DNA of 51,434 bases from Brevundimonas sp. (GTDB lineage Bacteria; Pseudomonadota; Alphaproteobacteria; Caulobacterales; Caulobacteraceae), in NCBI RefSeq assembly GCF_013823285.1, contig NZ_PNLV01000006.1:1-51434 (forward strand). The letters run 5' to 3'. Position numbers and translations under genes: made by a program. This document shows positions 47,864 to 51,434 of this stretch, piece by piece (within the stretch, counting starts at the first letter, position 1; each line of letters opens with the position of its first letter). Below the pieces are notes generated by a model. The model searched no databases and was not told where the DNA came from. It saw nothing but the letters and a program-made list of their open reading frames with translations.

Positions 47864-48676
47864 TCATCCGACCCCGCTCAGATCGCGGAAGACGAGGCTC
47901 TGGCTACGCGCCGAGACGATCAGGGGGTGCAGGCCCTCGCCGAGCTCCGGGGTCGCCTCCTTCAGCCGCCGCCGCAGCGCCGAGATGCGGGCGTCGATGA
48001 TGTTGACGAAATTGTCGGGCAGGAATTTCCATTCCACCCAGCAGCGGTCCCACAGCATGGTCTTGGTCACCGGCTGACCGCGCGCGGTCATCAGCTCGCA
48101 AACGATGCCGAACTCCAGCGGCGACAGTTCGATCTGCCGCGGCGTCATGTCCCCCAGGGCGAACGTCAGGGTCCGCGCCCCGGGCGCCAGACGGAACGGC
48201 CCGTTGATGATGTCCGCACCGTTGGCCGCGGGGGCGGCCCGTGCGGCGCGCCGCAGCTGGGCCGCGATGCGGGCCACCAGCTCCTCGTCGCCCACCGGCT
48301 TGGCCAGATAGTCGTCCGCGCCGGACAGCAGGCCCTCCACCTTCTGGCCCTCGCCGCCCAGCGCCGTCAGCATCAGGGCCGGCGCCTCCGCCGAAGGCCC
48401 CCCGCCGGCGCGGATCCGCTTCAGCGTCTCCAGCCCGTCCAGGCCGGCAGTCATGCGGTCCAGGATGATGACGTCGTATCCGCCGCCCTCGGCCAGCGAC
48501 AGGGCTTCCTCGCCCGCCTCGACCCGGTCCACGGCCGTGAACCCGGCCTTCAGAAGTCGGTCGGCCACATGCTCGGCCAGAGCCGGATCGTCTTCCAGCA
48601 ACAGAACGCGACGGCCCTGAAACATGTCTCTCAGACCCGCGAACGGATCCGCCTCGGCGACCTCGGATTGTGTCAT
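47864..48676 (-). CDS. OmpR-family response regulator
   Basis: A 270-residue regulator. The receiver has E28-D29-D30, phospho-acceptor D73 (VIILDRMTAGLDG), T104 and K126. The C-terminal winged helix has SPLEFGIVCELMTARGQPVTKTMLWDRCW and a DNA-reading IIDARISALRRRLKEA. ATG 48676 has GGAGGGG upstream and avoids a non-protein-like extension. As the first gene of the RR-kinase-protease operon, it likely controls that promoter, in the 149-bp spacer to the divergent lipoprotein gene. Confidence 0.94.
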   Translation of the reverse strand: MTQSEVAEADPFAGLRDMFQGRRVLLLEDDPALAEHVADRLLKAGFTAVDRVEAGEEALSLAEGGGYDVIILDRMTAGLDGLETLKRIRAGGGPSAEAPALMLTALGGEGQKVEGLLSGADDYLAKPVGDEELVARIAAQLRRAARAAPAANGADIINGPFRLAPGARTLTFALGDMTPRQIELSPLEFGIVCELMTARGQPVTKTMLWDRCWVEWKFLPDNFVNIIDARISALRRRLKEATPELGEGLHPLIVSARSQSLVFRDLSGVG

Positions 48677-48825
48677 GACCCCTCCATGCCCTCGGTGCGA
48701 GGATAGACCGGCGCAGCCAGATGACAACGGTGTGCGAACCGCCATGCAACCACCTTGCGCCTGAACCGTAGCTAGGGCTTCGCGGCGATGATCGCCGCTG
48801 ATGGTTTCTGACCGGGTGAAGACGG

Positions 48826-49635
48826 ATGCGATTTCACGTGATGACGGCGGCTTGCGGCGCCCTGGCCCTGGCCGCGTGCGGCACGGCGGCGGTGGAGCCT
48901 TCGGGCCTGCTCAGCAGCTACGACGGCCTCGTCGTGCGCGAGGGCACGGTGTGGGCCTCCATCCAGGAGCGCCGCGACGACGCCCTCGCGTCGCAGATCG
49001 ACCGCCTGTTCATCGAACCGGCCATCCTGGCGCCCGGCGTGGGCGAGGGGCTGACCGATTTCGAGCGGACCCTGGTGCTGCGCGAGGTGGATCGGCAGAT
49101 CTGCTACGAGGTCAGCGAGCGGTTCACCGTCCTTGCCGACGCCGCCCCGGACGCGGGCCGGGTGCGGGCGGTAGTGACGCGGATCGGGCCGACCGGCCGC
49201 GCCGCCTCGGCCGCCTCGGCCGCCTCGGGCTTCTTCATTCCCGGCCCCATCGGACTGCGCGTGCCCGGCACGCTCGGCGGGCTGGCCGCCGAGGCCGAGC
49301 TGCTGGCCGCCAATGATCAGGGCCAGGCGGCGGCCATCCTGTGGTCCCGCGACGCCAAGGCCGTGGGGACCGACAGTCCGTCCCTGTCGCGGGTGGGCGA
49401 TGCGGTGCAGCTGGCCGGGCCGTTCGGCGACGCCGTAGGCGACGCCTTCAGCCCTGAGGAACGGGCAGTGCGCGCCATCGCCGACCCGGACCCCTGCGCC
49501 CGCTTCGGCCCCCGCTTCCGCCCCGGAGGCCTCGCCGCCCGCTTCATAACCGGCCTGTACTCCCCCGAACTCAGCGGCGCCCAGGTGGAGGACGACGAGC
49601 CCGAAGCCGCGCAGACGACGCAGCCCGACCAATAA
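48826..49635 (+). CDS. DUF3313-like lipoprotein
   Basis: A 269-residue lipoprotein with lipobox LAAC (Cys18). The pattern SGLLSSYDGLVVREGTVWAS, FIEPAILAPG, LREVDRQICYEVSERFTVL and AAEAELLAANDQGQAAAILWSRDAKAV fits the DUF3313 family of envelope lipoproteins. Function unknown. The tail is acidic and Gln-rich. It is divergent from the RR-kinase-HtrA operon, so it may share envelope-stress control, an inference from position. It ends before a tandem palindromic repeat. Confidence 0.7.
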   Translation: MRFHVMTAACGALALAACGTAAVEPSGLLSSYDGLVVREGTVWASIQERRDDALASQIDRLFIEPAILAPGVGEGLTDFERTLVLREVDRQICYEVSERFTVLADAAPDAGRVRAVVTRIGPTGRAASAASAASGFFIPGPIGLRVPGTLGGLAAEAELLAANDQGQAAAILWSRDAKAVGTDSPSLSRVGDAVQLAGPFGDAVGDAFSPEERAVRAIADPDPCARFGPRFRPGGLAARFITGLYSPELSGAQVEDDEPEAAQTTQPDQ

Positions 49636-49644
49636 GCTCATGAC

Positions 49645-49733
49645 GCGCTCAAGCAGCGAGCCGCCGCGCGGCGAGCGGTAGCGCGCTAAAGACGCGCTCA
49701 AGCAGCGAGCCTCCGCGAGCCGAGCGGTAGCGC
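49645..49733. repeat. CAAG/GGT palindromic repeats, two tandem units
   Basis: Two plus-strand units (49645-49684 and 49694-49733), 49 bases apart, each read GCGCT-CAAG-inner hairpin-GGT-AGCGC. They fill nearly all of the 99-bp space between two convergent stops. The inner part AGCGAGCCTCCGCGAGCC of the second unit closely matches the minus-strand unit at 44249-44287, so these are copies of one dispersed family. Confidence 0.8.
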
Positions 49734-49734
49734 C

Positions 49735-50910
49735 CTAGAATGCCGCCTGCCCCGTGATCGCCCGGCCCAGGATCAGGGCGTGGACGTCGTGGGCGCCTTC
49801 ATAGGTGTTGACGGTCTCGAGGTTCATGGCGTGGCGCATCACGTGCATCTCGCCGGTGATGCCCGCCCCGCCGTGCATGTCGCGAGCCTCGCGGGCCACG
49901 GCCAGGGCCTTGCCGCAGTTGTTGCGCTTCATCATGGAGATGGCCTCGGGCACCCACGCCCCCTGGTCCAGCAGCCGCCCCAGCGCCAGCGCGCCCTCCA
50001 GGCCGAGGAAGATCTCGGTCTGCATATCGGCCAGCTTCTTCTGCACCAGCTGGCGCGACGACAGGGGCCGCCCGAACAGCATGCGCTCGCCCACATAGTC
50101 GCGGCTGGCGTGGAAGCAGAACTCCGCCGCCCCCATGGCGCCCCACGCAATGCCGTAGCGCGCCTTGTTCAGGCAGCTGAACGGCCCCCGCAGCCCCTTC
50201 ACGCCCGGCAGGATGTTGGCCTCGGGCACGAACACGTCGTTCAGCCCGATGTCGCCGGTGACCGAGGCGCGGAGGGACAGCTTGTCGCCGATCTTGTCGG
50301 TGGTGAAGCCGTCGAAGTCGCGCTCGACGATGAAGCCCCGGATCACGTCATCCAGCTTGGCCCAGACCACCGCCAGATCGCTGATGGGACTGTTGGTGAT
50401 CCAGTATTTGGCGCCGTTCAGGCGATAGCCGCCGTCCACCGCCACGGCCTTGGTCTTCATGGACGCCGGGTCCGACCCGCCGTCCGCCTCGGTCAGGCCG
50501 AAACAGCCGATCAGCTCCCCCGCCGCCATCTTGGGCAGGAACTTCATCTTCTGCTCGTCCGAACCGAACGCATAGATGGGATACATGGCCAGCGAGCTCT
50601 GCACGCTCATGGCGCTGCGATAGCCCGAATCCACCGCCTCGATCTCGCGCGCGATCAGGCCATAGGCCACATGGGACGCTTCGGAGCCGCCGTACTGCTC
50701 CGGCAGCATGGCCCCCAGAAAGCCCATCTCGCCCATCTCGGTCATGATGGCCCGGTCGAAGGTCTCGTCGCGGAACGCCGCGACCACGCGGGGCAGCAGG
50801 GCCTCGCGAGCGTAGGACCGGGCGGCGCCCTGGATCATCCGCTCGTCGTCGGTCAGACGGCCCTCCAGATCCAGCGGGTCATCCCAGCGAAAGGTCTTGG
50901 CGTCGGACAT
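49735..50910 (-). CDS. gcdH: Glutaryl-CoA dehydrogenase
   Basis: A 391-residue acyl-CoA dehydrogenase. It oxidises and decarboxylates glutaryl-CoA to crotonyl-CoA in lysine and tryptophan breakdown. The C-terminal [22 protein letters not shown] with catalytic Glu371 is diagnostic for GCDH within the family. Other features are [20 protein letters not shown] (FAD and substrate region), [17 protein letters not shown] and [20 protein letters not shown]. Normal length; ATG 50910. The electron acceptor (ETF) genes are not here. Confidence 0.95.
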   Translation of the reverse strand: MSDAKTFRWDDPLDLEGRLTDDERMIQGAARSYAREALLPRVVAAFRDETFDRAIMTEMGEMGFLGAMLPEQYGGSEASHVAYGLIAREIEAVDSGYRSAMSVQSSLAMYPIYAFGSDEQKMKFLPKMAAGELIGCFGLTEADGGSDPASMKTKAVAVDGGYRLNGAKYWITNSPISDLAVVWAKLDDVIRGFIVERDFDGFTTDKIGDKLSLRASVTGDIGLNDVFVPEANILPGVKGLRGPFSCLNKARYGIAWGAMGAAEFCFHASRDYVGERMLFGRPLSSRQLVQKKLADMQTEIFLGLEGALALGRLLDQGAWVPEAISMMKRNNCGKALAVAREARDMHGGAGITGEMHVMRHAMNLETVNTYEGAHDVHALILGRAITGQAAF

Positions 50911-51019
50911 GGTCGTGGTCTTTTCTTCTGGGCCGATTGCGCCTCGGCCTGTTTCCTGATCGTCACCGCCGCTTTAGGATAGATCGGGTTCCACGGGTAG
51001 GGGTGAGGATCGCCGCAGC

Positions 51020-51286
51020 ATGACGACACCGTTCCATCGACTGTTTCTGAATCACCCGCGCGAGGTGGAGGAATCCTATCTGGAGCACCTGGGCGCGGCG
51101 TCGTCCTTCGGCTTCCGCCTGCTGGGCGCGGCGGGATTCGCCTTCCTCCACGCCCTCGTTCCGGGCGTGGCCAGGACCGCCGCCTCGGACCGAATCAAGG
51201 ACATGGCCGACGAACTGAACGGCCGCGCCCGCATGGCCCGCGAGACCCGGATGCGCGAGGCCGGAGCGATCGATCCGGGGCTGTGA
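51020..51286 (+). CDS. Small DUF6356-like protein
   Basis: An 88-residue protein beginning MTTPFHRLFLNHPREVEESYLEHLGAASSFGFRLLGAAGFAFLHALVPG. The HPREVEESYLEHL start and the amphipathic helix AFLHALVPGVARTAAS match a small alphaproteobacterial family I associate with DUF6356. The function is unknown; it may sit on the membrane. It lies between the divergent gcdH start and a bidirectional terminator. Confidence 0.75.
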   Translation: MTTPFHRLFLNHPREVEESYLEHLGAASSFGFRLLGAAGFAFLHALVPGVARTAASDRIKDMADELNGRARMARETRMREAGAIDPGL

Positions 51287-51294
51287 AGGAGTCG

Positions 51295-51350
51295 TAGGGC
51301 TTAGGGCTTAGGGGCGATGATTAAGCCCTAAGCCCTACCCTCTAAGCCCT
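51295..51350. terminator. Perfect 16-bp inverted repeat between convergent genes
   Basis: The 16-base arm 51295-51310 (two TAGGGCT-type units) is the exact reverse complement of 51322-51337, with an 11-base loop. An additional TAAGCCCT copy lies at 51343-51350. It sits between two convergent genes and could terminate both; the repeated AAGCCCTA unit also suggests a repeat family. Confidence 0.7.
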
Positions 51351-51354
51351 CACC

Positions 51355-51434
51355 TCAAAGCCACCCCGCCACCGTTTCCCGCGCTAGCATCTCGTCATAG
51401 CTCGGACGCGCCCGCACCACGGTCCAGCGGTCGC
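51355..51434 (-). CDS. C-terminal end of an unidentified gene, runs off the window
   Basis: The last 25 residues of a minus-strand frame end at TGA 51355-51357, reading DRWTVVRARPSYDEMLAR and ETVAGWL. A GST-like C-terminal tail is possible, but there is too little to identify it. Confidence 0.45.
   Translation of the reverse strand, partial: DRWTVVRARPSYDEMLARETVAGWL

Noticed and set aside
49645-49733. Tandem repeats as a possible CRISPR array
   Set aside because: The units themselves are palindromic with only a few bases between them; no spacers of regular length and no cas genes.

Overview
This window is a GC-rich alphaproteobacterial chromosome segment. The gene set fits a member of the Caulobacteraceae, most likely Brevundimonas. 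Pointers are a COQ9-family gene transcribed divergently from rpsU, a DUF2794 gene, a GNAT-nitrilase fusion, PduO-type adenosyltransferase, Tat-type and lipoprotein exports, and many short palindromic intergenic repeats. The genus is an inference from gene content, not from a marker gene. I see no rRNA, tRNA, CRISPR array, prophage or classical insertion sequence.

Layout. 1-6.8 kb: the N-terminal part of an exported DPP4-like peptidase, ferredoxin-NADP reductase, chorismate mutase, an ATP-dependent DNA ligase with its MBL-fold exonuclease partner, and a two-domain aspartyl protease. 6.8-10.1 kb: two inverted copies of a roughly 495-bp DUF559 element bracket a diguanylate cyclase and purEK. 10.1-15.4 kb: COQ9, rpsU (apparent CTG start), an ABC-2 exporter pair, a small membrane protein, a Coq7-like hydroxylase and an M23 peptidase. 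15.6-21 kb: a GDSL esterase autotransporter, a one-frame SerB-SerA fusion, and an SDR with a membrane tail. 21-29.8 kb: Hsp33, HslU, GNAT-nitrilase, glutathionyl-hydroquinone-reductase-like GST with an OhrR-like regulator, a soluble PAS chemoreceptor, a Gre-factor paralogue and a hypothetical protein. 29.8-43.4 kb: SLC13 permease plus flavoprotein, M28 lipoprotein peptidase, HIG1 protein plus cobalamin adenosyltransferase, an orphan NMT1-type binding lipoprotein, periplasmic M20 amidohydrolase, MFS transporter, SRPBCC protein, a 944-residue TPR protein, GNAT and ThpR. 43.4-51.4 kb: Bax-inhibitor-1 protein, DUF2794, a response regulator-histidine kinase-HtrA protease operon, a DUF3313-like lipoprotein, glutaryl-CoA dehydrogenase, a DUF6356-like protein and the tail of an unidentified gene.

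How genes work together. The ligase and exonuclease form a DNA-damage module. PurE and PurK are sequential purine enzymes in one operon. COQ9 and the Coq7-like hydroxylase belong to the same ubiquinone step. The RR-HK-protease trio looks like an envelope-stress circuit. HslU, Hsp33, the OhrR-like regulator and the GST all serve proteostasis or oxidative and electrophile stress.

The most notable signal is the pair of DUF559 elements. Each carries one small PD-(D/E)XK-type nuclease gene between about 60-bp terminal inverted repeats built from two hairpins. The inner repeat end supplies the ribosome-binding site. The copies differ at 18 synonymous but only 4 amino-acid codons, and copy B exactly fills the space between two stop codons. 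Other leads are the serB-serA fusion, the CTG start of rpsU, and a palindromic repeat family with interchangeable closing stems found in two convergent gene junctions.
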